Assembly: GCA_036346205.1 (NCBI GenBank)
Contig: JARFJB010001965.1
Coordinates: 296,001 to 360,000, forward strand
Reading direction: 5' to 3'
Length of the DNA: 64,000 bases
Origin: Vesta saturnalis
Taxonomy: Eukaryota > Arthropoda > Insecta > Coleoptera > Lampyridae
In this document: positions 1-11,175 of the stretch, piece by piece
Layout of the letters: each line of letters opens with the position of its first letter
Position numbering within the stretch: position 1 is the first letter of the stretch
Made by a program: the position numbers and the translations under genes
The notes under the pieces: model-generated
Told to the model about the DNA's origin: nothing
The model's database searches: none
What the model saw: the letters and a program-made list of their open reading frames with translations, nothing else

Positions 1-20
1 AATATGGCACAAAGGAACTA

Positions 21-913
21 CAGTAGAATCCGGTTATAACGAACCACAAGGGACTTGAAAAATAAGTTTGTTGTATCCGAAGTTTGTAATAAACTATAAA
101 AGAAAAAAGTTACATACATATTTTATTTTTACGATACATTAATAAATCACTACATTATACAATATTTACACATTTATGAGTTCGTTTTTGTTAAAAAAGT
201 CTGTAATTTTCGATTTTTTATTATGTTTCGTAGACCAAATTTATCCACACAATTTTCGATTTACATTTTTGAAACACCGTGGATTGAGTGATTTGCTTTC
301 TTTTTTCTGTCCCGGTTAAATTAACACACACACAAAAACTGTTCCCGCTCTTTTGATAATTTGCCGCCTACACATTTTTCACCTTTAAATTTTAGTGTTT
401 TATCTGGGTTCTTTAATTTAAAAAAATAGCCCAGTTTCGTCGCCATTATCACTAAAGTTACCCTTGATATTAGGCCAATTATTGTTTAACTAGTCTGTTA
501 ATTGATTTATTTGATTGACAAGTTGATTAGGAAAAACCCTGCAAGGTCAGCGTGTACAGCATTGTTAAAAAACATAATTACCCTTTAGGATTAAAGATTT
601 AAACACCAGTTAGGAAAGTATTTAGGCAGGCATTTCTAAGAAAAGAATTACAGAAACCTTATCTTTGCACATCAAATAATCTACGTACCTGTTATTTATT
701 TTACTGACAGAATACTTGCTTACTTTTGCGTAAAATTTAACGGACGGAAACAATTGTTCCGAACGCTATATCCGAAAGTTCGTTGTTTACGGGTTTATTA
801 TAACAAACAATATTTATAAGAGATCTTATGGATAGTGTGACGGGACTTTTAAAACTAGTACGTTATACCCGGAAGTTCGTTATAAGCGGGTTCGCTATAA
901 GCAGCTTTGACTG
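21..913. mobile_element. Tigger/pogo-like non-autonomous DNA element (MITE-like)
   Basis: The left end starts CAGTAGAATCCGGTTATAAC after a TA at 19-20. The reverse complement of the right end starts CAGTCAAAGCTGCTTATAGC, followed by a TA at 914-915. Both ends then carry subterminal copies of a TTATAACGAA-type motif (for example near 36, 780, 862 and 876). A TA target, CAGT termini and TTATAACGAA subterminal repeats are typical of the Tigger/pogo branch of Tc1/mariner. I see no transposase in the interior, so it would be non-autonomous. The two ends are only moderately similar, so family assignment is tentative. Confidence 0.55.
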
Positions 914-1171
914 TATATAGATGAAAAACAAGTATTTTAACTTTCTTGTAAAAACAGTGATAAGAAATGTATTTACAAATGAAAGGCGGCATGCTATTAT
1001 TATTAATATTTTAATTTTAATATTTTCTCACATTCTGAGAGTAAAAATTTCGCCCCTAGGATTTGCCGCCCCGGACAAATGTCCGGGTTGTCCGGTCTTG
1101 GAGCGGGCCCTAGTAATAACGCATGCTTTATGTAGATGAACCTAATTCCTACCATGTTATAGTAATTCTTT

Positions 1172-1177
<6 letters not shown>

Positions 1178-1230
<53 letters not shown>
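1178..1230. repeat. (TA)n microsatellite
   Basis: A near-perfect TA dinucleotide run of about 50 bp. Similar runs occur at about 4878-4958, 52421-52464 and 56618-56680. Confidence 0.95.
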
Positions 1231-1234
<4 letters not shown>

Positions 1235-1493
1235 AGACTTCCACGAGTATTATTATTAGAGTAAAAAGACATTTTGGATTTGAACTCGTGTAATAAATGA
1301 AACAAATACTTTAATATCTACGTTTCGGCTAAATGTCATACTACTTGATTTATATTACAATTGGCCTCACTGCAGTCATGCTGCGTGTTACAGGTCCTAA
1401 ATAAGAATTATTGCTTTGTGGAGGGTTTTGAGAGGAGTTAGGTTGCACTTCGTAGTTGTTAGGTGCTGTTCTTATTCTTCTTATTAATGGTTT

Positions 1494-2200
1494 CTATATT
1501 GATGATATTCGCGATCCATCATCACGTTTGTTCATAGCTGGTGGTGATTTTTCAATTTCAATGGCCTCTATTGTGACCCTTTCTTGTAAACTACACGCTG
1601 TTGCAAGTAGTTTTATTCTATCAGTATTAATGTAATGACCTGTTTCTAAATAATTTGTCGCTATTGAGTTAGATGTGATGTGTTGCTTAATAGCTAGTTT
1701 GTATTCTTGGGCTCTTGCACTTAGTTTTCTGTTGGTTTGTCCGATATAATAATTTTGACAGTTGTTGCATGGAATCCCATATATTCTATGTTCTCCACCA
1801 TGTATCTCGCCCTTTGGGTTTCTTAACAATTGTTGGATAAGGGTTATGGCTTAAAAATTGTTCTAAATCCTGATTTTGAAAATTTCTTTGCAATTCTATC
1901 GGTTACACCTTTTATATATGGTAACATAACTACTTTTCTTGTTTCGTTAGCTTCATTATTACGTTTTGTTTGATTTATTAAGCCATTCTTGGTAATTCTT
2001 CTTATTTGTTTTAAAGGATACCCATTTTGTTGCAGCATCACGGTTAGATTGTTAATTTCCTCTTGTCTAGATCGATCATCGGTTAAAAGTTAGATCTAAT
2101 CATTAAAGACTTAATAACAGCATGTAGTTGGGAAGGATGATGATGTGAATGTGCATTGAGGTACCGATTAGTATGAGTCGGTTTTCTAAATAACGTGTAT
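1494..2200 (-). pseudogene. Penelope-like element, RT C-terminus with GIY-YIG endonuclease (fragment)
   Basis: Read on the minus strand, 2200-1844 encodes the linker after the reverse transcriptase (motifs RKPTHTNRYL, HSHHHPSQLH, NGYPLKQIRR and LPYIKGVTDRI). 1829-1494 then encodes a GIY-YIG nuclease (GIPCN at about 19-23, YYIGQTNRKL at about 27-36 of that open stretch). This order of RT linker, an LPY.KG block and a C-terminal GIY-YIG domain is specific to Penelope-like retroelements. The two parts are in different frames, with a break near 1840, so the piece is dead. The RT palm itself is missing. A GAAACGT motif lies just downstream near 1320, as is common in Penelope-like 3' regions. Confidence 0.85.
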
Positions 2201-2204
2201 ATGT

Positions 2205-2267
2205 ATATAAAAGGTGTAACCGATAGAATTGCAAAGAAAATTTCAAAATCTGAATTTAGAACAACTT
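2205..2267 (+). pseudogene. Inverted second copy of the Penelope KGVTDRI segment
   Basis: This stretch on the plus strand encodes the same KGVTDRIAKK block that is read on the minus strand at about 1849-1911. The roughly 60-bp arms are nearly identical and lie about 300 bp apart. It abuts the left end of the long-TIR element at 2275. Confidence 0.75.
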
Positions 2268-3022
2268 TTATCTGTATCTCAAATATTTTTCAAAATATTC
2301 GAAAAAAACTGAAAATCGACAATTTTTGCTTTTGCCATTGCCACCTTTTATCCTCTATTGATTGATGACAGAAAAAAATTAATCCGATGTTTCGTCGATT
2401 AGAGACCATCTTCAACTTTATTTTTTCATATGGAACGGAAATTAGCTAATGGTATGAAATGATTCCTTTTTTTATTCTAAATCCAACGATGTATAACACT
2501 TAATGGTAATTCGAGGTTTCCACCCTCATTCTTGACATTTTCAAATATTTCTTTTTTTATGAAACATTTTGGAAAAAACAAAAACTACCAAAGAAATTTA
2601 TTCTGCAAATGTACATTTATTTCAACTCATAATTAATAATAGGACGTTTCGACTCATCAAAAGCATCATCAAGTAACCTCTTATGAACAGTAGCTACCTA
2701 TTCATAGATAACTATTTATTACGATATCGAATAAGCCTTTCCAAACCTTGTCTTAAACAATGACAGATAAATAACTCTTTTAGTAAGTTTAAATTTAAGT
2801 AAACACCTAACAATACATTTACTTCAAGTGAAAATATTTAGAAAAATGTGAAAAATCCTATTAAAACACTTCAAAATTAACTACAGCTAAATAATGAATT
2901 CGATTATTGTAAATTTCTGGTAGTAGGCTTTGATCAGTATAAAACAATTATTGTACAAGAATTATGTAATCTGTCAAAAAACTACAATAGTTTCTCACAT
3001 TTTAATGAACATTGTTTGAGAA

Positions 3023-4026
3023 TGGCGTTAAATTATTCTAACGAAGAAAATTTTGATATATTGTAGTAAGAAATTTAATAGAATTTGGAAGTTTGAAAAA
3101 CGTTCAAAAAAGTATGCGATCGATAATGAGAATCGTAACGGAAACATTTTGAAAAATTTTGACGAAAGTACGAAATTGTGGCACGGAGTTTAATATTCCA
3201 AAATCCACTGTACAGAATGTTTTGAAAGTTGTTAAATATCATCCTTACAAGTCAATAATTGTACAAGGCCTGCAAAAAGGTGACCTTGACAGGAGAATCG
3301 AATTTTGTAATTGGTACCATCGTAATCCAGATTTTTCTGATAAAGTTGTATGGGCAGATGAGACACGTTTCACCAACTGTGCAGTCTTCAATAAAAAAAA
3401 TCATCATTACTGGGCCCGTGAAAATCCACATATTCGCGATCCACGCCGACTTCAAGTACGATTTGGTTTTAACGTAAGGTGCGGAATGATCGGTAAGTAG
3501 TACCTTTGTTTGAGTTAATTGATCAACATTTAATAAATTAACTACGGCTCATTTTTTTAATATTCCCAATTAATTTCAGGATACCGTCTGATTCGTCCAT
3601 TTATTTATGACCACACGTTAACAGGGCAACGATACCTTTTAATGTTGCAAAACCAAATCATTCCATCCATTCGTGAAGCTGTTCCCCCTGATGAATTTAA
3701 TAATTTTTGGTTCCAACAAGACGGATGCCCCGCACATAATTCAGGGGAAGTCCGAGGAGATTTTTGGTGAAAGAATAATATCCAACGGTGGTCCTGTGCG
3801 TTGACCTGCTAGGCCTCCGGACCTTACCCCATTAGACTCCTATTTATGGGGATATGTCAAAAATGAGGGGTATGAATTTGATTCCCCAGAAAATAGGCAA
3901 GTTCTGGAACATCGAATTATTAATATTATTGAAAATATTAATTGTAATACAATACGTCGAGTAACCAGAACTGTCGCAAAAAAATGTGAAAAGTGCATTG
4001 AAAAAAATGGTCGACATTTTGAATAA
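3023..4026 (+). pseudogene. Tc1/mariner-type transposase with one intron (broken)
   Basis: This is a cut-and-paste transposase of the IS630/Tc1/mariner superfamily. Exon 1 carries a helix-turn-helix (FNIPKSTVQNVLK) and the first catalytic Asp in VVWADETRF. A GT-AG intron lies at 3493-3579 (GTAAGT donor, TTTCAG acceptor, phase 1). Exon 2 carries the second Asp in WFQQDGCPAHN and the third in RPPDLTPLDSYLWG, then runs to a TAA at 4024-4026. Breaks: an early stop after a possible start at 3023, a frameshift near 3745-3760, and an in-frame TGA near 3802 where the family usually has Trp. Members of this QQDG-PAH subfamily recur at 33108-33590 and 62560-62662, and possibly at 18940-19110. Confidence 0.8.
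3493..3579 (+). other. Spliceosomal intron in the transposase
   Basis: GTAAGT donor at 3493 and TTTCAG acceptor ending at 3579 (87 bp). Removing it joins MIG to YRLIRPF in frame, with no lost residue relative to the conserved domain. Confidence 0.75.
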
Positions 4027-4875
4027 TAGTAATGTCGGTTTTATAATTATCCTGTAAAATACATTTAATATTAATATAAAACACTATAAAAATTATTTGA
4101 TATTGTAGCGTTGTAAAATGTATGACTCATTGCTAAAAACGTTTTTTAATTACTTTTTAGTCATAATTTTATGGTTTAAATAAGTAACATTTAACATAAC
4201 ACCCTAATAACTACTATGTGTTTTTTTAATATTCCCCATTATTTTCACTCCTTTGCTTGAGCAATTTATTTATGAATACCAAGTAAACATTTGAGTATTT
4301 TTAAAAGAAGTTTTGGAAAGGCTTTTCGATATCGTAATAAATAGTTATCTACGAATAGGTAGCTACTGTTCATAAGAGATTACTTGATGATGCTTTTGAT
4401 GAGTCGAAACGTCCTATTATGAATTATGAGTTGAAATAAATGTACATTTGCAGAATAAATTGCTTTGGTAGTTCTTTTTTCAAAAATGTTTCATAAAAAA
4501 AAGAAATATTTGAAAATGTCAAGAATGAGGGTCGAAACGTCGAATTATCATTAAGTGGATTTAAAATAAAAAAGGAAGCATTTTATACCATTAGCTAATT
4601 TCCGCCCCATCACCAAGCAATAGAGGATAAAAAGTCGTAATGGCAAAGTGTAATTTATTTGTTTGTATCTGTTCAAATAAAAGAGATATAGCTAAAAATA
4701 GAAATTGGCGATTTTCAGTTTTTTTCGCATATTTTGAAAAATATTTGAGATAGCCTTGATTTCAGAATGGAATTTTAGTGGGCTCAAAATTCTCTAAAAC
4801 TTTCTCCACTTAACCGTCTTTCGATCTCTTATAGTTTCCAAGATAGCAATACTGCACAGACCAATTTTGGATACA

Positions 4876-4877
<2 letters not shown>

Positions 4878-4958
<81 letters not shown>
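4878..4958. repeat. (TA)n microsatellite
   Basis: About 80 bp of TA repeats, followed by an ACCGGGTGATTCA sequence that looks like a transposon end but has no partner I could find. Confidence 0.9.
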
Positions 4959-4959
<1 letters not shown>

Positions 4960-4960
<1 letters not shown>

Positions 4961-5585
4961 GGGTGATTCATTAAGGATGGCCTATTAGACAAATACGGAA
5001 AACTGCATCGGAAAAATTCTAAAAATTTGCATTCCCCAATTTTTCGTGATGATCTTTCTTTTAGCAATATTTTCAAATATTTGGCACTTCCGATTATACC
5101 GGAAGTAGTAACCTACCTTCTTATATTAAATGGAATGCTACATTTCTTCTTGTAGGTTTGGATTGCTAATTAACTTTTAAGGTATATGTTATTACACATC
5201 CCTATACCTAACTCAGCGCCTCAGATGTATATTATGTTAAGTCACCTTTTTTTTTCAACTGACTTATACACAACGAGCATTTAAAGCTTCTATCTTTATT
5301 ATGGTAAACAGTGTTATGTCCGTAGTTACATAGTTTCGACAATAGAGGCGAGTTTTCGCTAGTAACATGGTTCACGAATTAAGGAAACTCGCGTTTTAGT
5401 GATGAACAGGTAACGTCATTGTTATAAAATTCGAACTGTTCAATAATAAAATTGATGGTTTGTTGATACTCGTGTCACTCGAAGGTCGATTTGTGAATTT
5501 AGCCTCTTAAAGGGTCGTTTTGTGATTAATATTTGCATAACTCTGTTTAAGTATTCTGATAATTATCTTTTTATACCTTACAGTA
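4960..5585. other. No gene seen
   Basis: AT-rich sequence without a supportable reading frame between the (TA)n run and the Harbinger-type Myb gene. Part of it is probably the 5' flank of that element. Confidence 0.5.
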
Positions 5586-5588
5586 GTC

Positions 5589-6402
5589 ATGGAAAACGTT
5601 CAAAATGCAACTGTTATAGATGTGGAAGATGGGTACAATATAATTGTTACTGACGGTATTTAAATTGCTTCAATTTTCAATCTTGCTTAATTAATTGTAG
5701 ATGGAACAAGATATAAATTACCCTAGGGTTGTGGTCAATATACAAATATTGATAATAACGCACTTGTTACAGTCGATGGAAACCGATTCCCACACTTAGA
5801 AGTTCCTGCTGCTTCGGAAACAAAAACTAATCCTTCGCTAAGTACTTCTATGGAGGATGTTATTTGGAAATCTGCTCAGCATCAAACTCAAGGCGACATA
5901 AGGCCACTATAACTGTTCTAACTTTGAAGAGTAGTAACAAGCATGAAAAATTATTTAACGGTGAAAAAACTGTAAAGTTAAAAATTTGGCAAATGTTTAA
6001 TGTCGGTACCGGCAAAAAGCAGCTGAGCGTTGTCGGCAGAAATGTCATAACCTTACGAAATCATATTTACAATTAACAAGGGCCAGTAAAACTGCCACTG
6101 AAGGGGGAAAACCACTACCACCCTATTTTGATTTAATACTCACGCGTGTATGGTGCAAAGCACAGTGTTAATCCCACGTACACTGTAGACTAATTCATTG
6201 GTACACATAAATTCAATTCTAAATTTATTTTATAATCCAGTATTCAAGGTGAACAGGAAAACGAAAGCAACATTGAAGTTATTACGGAAAATGAAGAGCC
6301 CCCTAGGCCTTCCACTAGCGGTACTTCGTCACCCATTGGTCGGGCACCATCTAAAATAAAAACCGAAAAGTCATGCAGACAAAATTATTACAACAATTAA
6401 AT
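5589..6402 (+). pseudogene. Myb/SANT-like DNA-binding protein of a PIF/Harbinger element
   Basis: Two-gene PIF/Harbinger transposons carry a Myb/SANT protein beside the transposase. The start ATG at 5589 gives MENVQNATVIDVEDGYN. A short GT-AG intron (about 5655-5699) follows, then a second exon with a T-V-DG-R-P-LEVP stretch. Around 5840-6100 lies a decayed Myb/SANT-like region (SNKHEKLFNGEKTVKLKIWQ). A further acceptor near 6238 leads to an acidic linker with PPRPSTSGTSSP. Frameshifts near 5905 and 6020 break the Myb domain. The gene converges with the Harbinger transposase at 6520-7530. Confidence 0.65.
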
Positions 6403-6519
6403 ATCTTTATTAAAAAACTGCATTTCTACATTAATAACACACTCGAGTCTAGACATTGTTACTTAATAAATCCTTTATAGAATTGCGTTTCATATTACTT
6501 TCATGTCTAGAATTGGCAT

Positions 6520-7530
6520 AAAATGAATCATCCTCCTCAAAGTAAGTTTCAGGTCACATATGATCGTTACATAAGTATGTAAAATTATGTAACACACAGC
6601 ATGCGGTAGTTATTAAAACTATTTTCTTAACAGTGTTATGCATTCAGATATTGGAGGATCCTCCAGCTTCCTTTTAATCTCCAAAAAGTATTATTTTCAG
6701 TTACTACTCTTGTACGACTATGAATTGTGTTATGATTTGTTTAGGCTCGACTTAGTTGACCATTATCTCTAAAACAGTAGACATTAAAAAACAAACCTTA
6801 CAAAAAATGTTAAAACGTACATGTAAGGTGTAATTAACCACTCCCTTAGGAAATAGGCAGAATCTCCCAGTAAATGATAGTTATTATAAAAACAAGTATC
6901 TAGCCCAAACTCTTCTACATTCTTGCACAAACTGCTACTTTGAAACACCTATAAATCATGACTTTGGTATATGTTATTTCACAAAAAGAATATTCACCCT
7001 ATAACCGTAAGCTGAGCCAGGAAATCCCAGGAAAATATGATTGAATGGCAATGTTTCCTATTCATTCAGATAGCTCAGCTCATGTTTTTCTAGCACTTTG
7101 CAAGGGATGTGGCAGCCATCGATTGCGAACATAAGGATAGTATCTATACAAACCATACAAATTACCTTACCAAGATCTCCAACAAGACCTTTGAATTGTT
7201 GCTCTATAATAGTGCATTTTGCAGCATTAGGCCATGTAATGTATTCTGTATCTAAACTTGACACTGTTGCTACATAACTTTCCGTAACACATAACACAGT
7301 GGATTCGGTTACATTAAATTTGTCAGCAATAGAAACAAATGTTTCTGCTTTTCCAAGATACCATAATGTCATTAGTAAACACTTTCCCTGGAACTGGTAT
7401 ATGCCCACCATGAGCATATTTTTTTTTTCTACTTCTAAACACACTTTCGAAACATTCAGTAAATATCCGTTTCTAGTTAACGAGATAACCAATCTTCATA
7501 ATACCCATCTGGTCAAATCTGTGTTTCCCT
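6520..7530 (-). pseudogene. PIF/Harbinger transposase (HARBI1-like, decayed)
   Basis: A DDE-type nuclease of the DDE_Tnp_4 class. The intact stretch 7492-7058 includes LLMTLWYLGKAETFVSIADKF (helical N-terminal domain) and the first catalytic block, FAIDGCHIPC. Downstream on the minus strand (about 6760-6600) scattered frames still show HSRTRVVTE and a WRLKG-WRILQYL stretch, the conserved C-terminal block of HARBI1 proteins. Several stops and frameshifts separate the blocks. It is paired with the Myb/SANT gene at 5589-6402, the normal Harbinger gene pair. Confidence 0.75.
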
Positions 7531-7887
7531 AATTACAGCAGCACATAAGAGTACCTTTTCTGTTATTTTGTAAGTTTTAGTTGTGTTATTCAATGGATGC
7601 AAAATGATGGCATTGTCACAATAAAAGCGCATGTTATTTCACAATATAAGCAAATTCTGTTGTTGGCTCATTGCATTTGAATTGAGAACGTAACCATAAA
7701 TTTTAAATTGTAAACAACAGACGGCAGACTGATGGAAAATGTTTTTGGCGACAGCAGTTGTTAATGACATCACCATTTTAATGGCCCTGAAAAAAGTGAC
7801 GAGCCACGTTCGTCGCTAAAATTCGCTTTAGGTGTTAAGGGTACGAAAGTTTTATTAACTATACCTAAATAAAATACTTGTGTATTC

Positions 7888-9160
7888 ATGAGCAGTTTTG
7901 TAACACAGGCAAGCATTAGTAGAGGAAAGCTAATGTGTGACTTAGTGTTCCAAAAAGACATTGGTGCGAAGGAAGATACGTCTCAAGTAGATTGTAGCAA
8001 CCTAACCTCACCTTCTCATGAAACAATAGGTACGTTGCCTTATTTATTTTCAACTTTAACAAATGTTAAGTAATACTGATAGCCAATACAATTAATCAAT
8101 CTTCGTTTATATACTCACTTATCTTTGAAATTCACAGGCTGTTTAGTTATTTGTGACTTAACATTGTTTACCCCAAATTAAAATTATTATAACTTTTTTT
8201 CAGAAACCCATGACGTTATCGCCAATATGACCGTTTCGGAAAACATTAGCTGTTAGATGACTATCAGGAAAGCAATATTTGTGAGTTGCCTGTAACAAAA
8301 ATTCTTGAATACGGGACTCCTTCAGAAAATATTGTTGACGAAGTTATGTTCATTGCACTTCAGGCAAAATCTCGTCAATTAATGAAGATTCAGCATGTAA
8401 TGCGTCAAAAGCTGTGAATTCTTCCACGTTAACATCAGAAGAGCTGGAAGAATTTGAGATGAATGTTAACGATTCAGATTTGGACCGTGATTATATCCAA
8501 CCATCAGAGACTGAATCAAGTTCCATCACAAGTGAAGACAATCAATAAAATTTAAGGATAAACAATTTAATTGCCAACAATGAAATAGAAGTACAGGAAG
8601 AAAACTTGCGAAACAATGTTTCAAAAGTACAAAGATCTCGAAAACGACAACGCAAGCCATTAACATGGATCTGTAATTAGAGAAAACGCAAAAGAGCTGC
8701 TGGGGAGGAATACATTGCAAAGAATAGAAAAAATATTCCTAGTAGAAAAACTAAAGGTGCTTTCAAAGACATATGCAGATTAAAGTGTTCCCATAATTTT
8801 CCTAATGAAGATCGCGAAAAAATTTGTATCACCTCGTATAAAAGCCGAACCAGTTCAGAGAAGGCATTTAAGAACCGGGCAAAAACAAAGAAACACGTCT
8901 ATTTATTATTAATTTTAAAAAACAACAGAACAGTAAAGTATGCAAATTATTTTTTCTGAATACATTAAACATTTCTCATACATACGTAGAAACTGCGTTA
9001 TCAAAAAGATCTTCTGGTGTTGTAGTCATTTCTGCGGATTTAATGGGTAAGAAAATTCCCCCAAATAAAACAAGCGATGAAATTCCCATTATAGACGTAG
9101 TACGTGTTTAAAGAAATACCTGGACGGCAAATTAAACATAACTAAAATGCATGAGTTATA
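7888..9160 (+). pseudogene. Insect repetitive gene of unknown name, 5' half (interrupted by Polinton)
   Basis: Several exon-like pieces run on the plus strand. One begins MSSFVTQASISRGKL, a GT-AG intron (about 8029-8203) follows, then a piece starting ETHDVIANMTVSENI. An acidic region (SSTLTSEELEEFEMN) and a basic region (RKRKRAAGEEYI, CRLKCSHNFPNEDREKI) come next, leading to TKMHEL at the Polinton insertion. From general familiarity, proteins of this layout are highly repeated in aphid and beetle genomes and look transposase-like; I cannot name the family. Stops near 8260, 8545, 8680 and 8960 show it was already decaying. The second half is at 16927-18031. Confidence 0.6.
9155..9160 (+). repeat. 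Polinton target-site duplication, left (GTTATA)
   Basis: GTTATA directly precedes the AGTAGTAATG terminus. An identical hexamer follows the right terminus at 16927-16932. Polintons make 6-bp duplications. Confidence 0.95.
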
Positions 9161-9260
9161 AGTAGTAATGGGACACCTTGGCCGCCATCTTGGATTTTGA
9201 CGTCACAAGACCGCCCACGTGGGGGGCCGGATTTTCCACCCTTATTTTTACTCGCTTACG
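9161..9260 (+). repeat. Polinton left terminal inverted repeat
   Basis: 100 bp from AGTAGTAATG to CTCGCTTACG, matching the reverse complement of 16827-16926 except for one base (CCGG versus CCAG near 9229). It contains a CCGCCATCTTGG motif (about 9182-9193), TGACGTCA (9198-9205) and CACGTG (9216-9221). Confidence 0.97.
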
Positions 9261-9530
9261 TGTAGGACGTGTTTTTTCACCCCTATTTTTGCACATCCAC
9301 GTGTGAGACCGCATTTTCAACCCTTATTTTTTATATACCCTCGTGTGAGACCGTATCCTTTCTTTTCGAAGGCCCTTTTCAACCCTAGTTATTTTTACTC
9401 GCTTACGTATAGGACGTGTATTTTCACCCCTATTTTTACACACTCACGTGTGAGATTGTATTTTCTACCCTATAGGTCAACCCTAATTATTTTTTACTCG
9501 CTTACGTGAAGGACCGTATTACCCTTATTT
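9230..9530 (+). repeat. Polinton subterminal repeats
   Basis: Degenerate tandem units of about 45-50 bp repeat the inner end of the terminal repeat. Each has CCCTTATTTTTA-type text, CTCGCTTACGT, and GGACGT or CACGTGTGAGA. Clear copies begin near 9240, 9285, 9325, 9400, 9440 and 9495. They occur only on the left side. They could be protein-binding or replication sites; that role is inferred. Confidence 0.8.
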
Positions 9531-9589
9531 TTATTATTATTTCTTTTGGGGGTTAAACCTTATGGCTGTATTAAGGACCTTTTGACAGC

Positions 9590-9810
9590 TAGGACTTTTC
9601 TGTGGTTGCTAACGTGCGGACTGGGGTGGGGGCTGGTCTTGGCTTAGAACTGTATTTAGGGTTGGAGCTTAGGGCTGGGGGCTGGTCTAGGGATAAGTCT
9701 TAGAGTTTGGTCTTGGTGCTGGGGCTGGAGCTAGGGATAAGTCTTAGGGTTTAGTCTTGGGGCGGGACCTGTAGCTAGGTCTTAGGGTTATTTCTGATGG
9801 TATTAAGGTC
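9590..9810 (+). repeat. G-rich degenerate minisatellite in the Polinton
   Basis: Imperfect units of TAGGGATAAGTCTTAGGGTT and GGGGCTGGAGCT type recur several times, with many G runs (GGGG, GGG) on the plus strand. The composition could support G-quadruplexes. No gene overlaps it. Confidence 0.7.
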
Positions 9811-10656
9811 CTTTTGGTTGTAACCCTGGAGGCTGAGCAGACACATACGCATACAATAATTGCATAATTAATAAGATATTATTATTATCGGTCCTATTGT
9901 TTTAAAAACGGCCAAATGCTATTGGATGATCTTTTACCTAAACGTTGTATTTCTAATAAGGAGATAGCAGTTGTATTAGGATTAATCATACGTGGGGAAT
10001 TTGAATGACAATAAAATTTAATTATAGAACACTTATTTTTATTGTCATAATTAAAAAAAATCCTCAGTGAGCTATAAAAAAAAATTACTGACATTCCTAA
10101 TGAAACAAAAGATTTTTATTAAGTTAATTAATTACATTAACAGTTTGTGTTTTCTAAAACGCATATTAAAAACATAGTTTACCTGCATTGAAATAATATC
10201 CATCCGTCCGTTAAGAATGTTGTACGCCTTAATATTTTTTAAAGAAACTTAATGCTTGTGTTTTATAACTGTAATTAAAAATCTGTAAATAAATAAAGGG
10301 TTAACACCACACTTACCAGCTCTGTACCTAAAGAACGTTTTGAGGCACTACTACTTCACGAGTGATAGTCACCGCTTTGTGTTGCTTGTGTAATTAATTC
10401 CATAACAATATGTAGTAAGAAATCACTGTTCACGTTTACTTTTAACTAATTACCGTATAATTATATAACACTGTTAAATTTAATTTAATAGTCTAAAAAC
10501 CAATATAAATGGTTAATACATTTTCTTTTTAAAAACACTAAATAATAAATTTTATATAACACGATTTTAAAAAAAACACACATGCCGAATTAAAAGAAAA
10601 AACAATAGGTATTGCGCAATTCTTAATTAAAAAGTAAGGTACTAAAAATATCTTTA
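9811..10656. other. Polinton left interior without a gene
   Basis: AT-rich sequence between the G-rich repeat and the protease stop. No frame shows polymerase motifs or any conserved domain. This is where a polymerase gene would be expected to fit, and it appears absent rather than decayed. Confidence 0.65.
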
Positions 10657-11175
10657 TCAGAATAGAATGGTTGGATAACAGACGTTAAACAATATTTTAA
10701 TTATCTCACCATTTAGAATTAAACATGTACTAAAATAGTTTTTTACAAAATCAAACATAGGTAAATTATCTAATCTAAAATATAGAAACACTAAGACATA
10801 AAATCCACATACATCCGAATGATAGTCTTGCAGAATTTTTTTATTGTATACGAAGCATATGGAATTCTTCTCTAGGAAACGTAAATGATATCCTTGCGGT
10901 GCTCGCCCAAAGGAATCAGAATACTCGCCATCACCATTCTCGTCAATGTAGATAGCGGTCCAATGCTGACCTGGTTTGCTTGCAGGATCCGTGTTTACGA
11001 TAATTGCACACGGTCGAGGTGCGTGTCTCGGTGGTTGATTAGAAACACATACAAGCCGAAACACATTTTTCTTGTGGCTGGGGATCGATTTCAAGCATCT
11101 CAACACTTGTACCGCATACATCTTTGGAATTGGTATGCGTCCAGTCTTGCAGTAGTAAGGCGTTTTCCAGTGCAC
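10657..11175 (-). CDS. Polinton adenain-type cysteine protease
   Basis: Processes capsid precursors in adenoviruses; Polintons carry a homologue. In this 172-residue frame the likely catalytic set is visible in the usual order: His71 in GQHWTAIY, Asp87 in YSDSFG, Gln116 in LQDYHS and Cys123 in DVCGFY. The first 18 or so residues overlap the neighbouring 11039-11590 gene in another frame, so the real start may be Met19 or later, or the two may have been one reading frame now shifted. The protease core has no internal stop. It is the last gene of the minus-strand series. Confidence 0.85.
   Translation of the reverse strand: MHWKTPYYCKTGRIPIPKMYAVQVLRCLKSIPSHKKNVFRLVCVSNQPPRHAPRPCAIIVNTDPASKPGQHWTAIYIDENGDGEYSDSFGRAPQGYHLRFLEKNSICFVYNKKILQDYHSDVCGFYVLVFLYFRLDNLPMFDFVKNYFSTCLILNGEIIKILFNVCYPTILF

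Larger units (their letters stand above)
2275..4752 (+). mobile_element. Long-TIR Tc1/mariner-superfamily element
   Basis: Inverted repeats of about 450-490 bp bound this element: left 2275 to about 2755, right about 4305-4752. The outer ends start TATCTCAAATATTTTTCAAA on both sides, so a TA target duplication is plausible at 2275-2276 and 4751-4752. The inner ends share the segment around 2640-2745 and 4310-4420, which contains CGAAACGTCC. The arms enclose one transposase gene at about 3023-4026. It was inserted next to the Penelope debris on its left. Confidence 0.8.

Noticed and set aside
921..1305. Short frames next to the Tigger-like element and (TA)n
   Set aside because: No domain, low complexity, overlapping on both strands.
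9811..10656. Decayed PolB in the Polinton left arm
   Set aside because: No polymerase motif seen in any frame; the other genes are only mildly decayed, so a polymerase should still be visible if it had been there recently.
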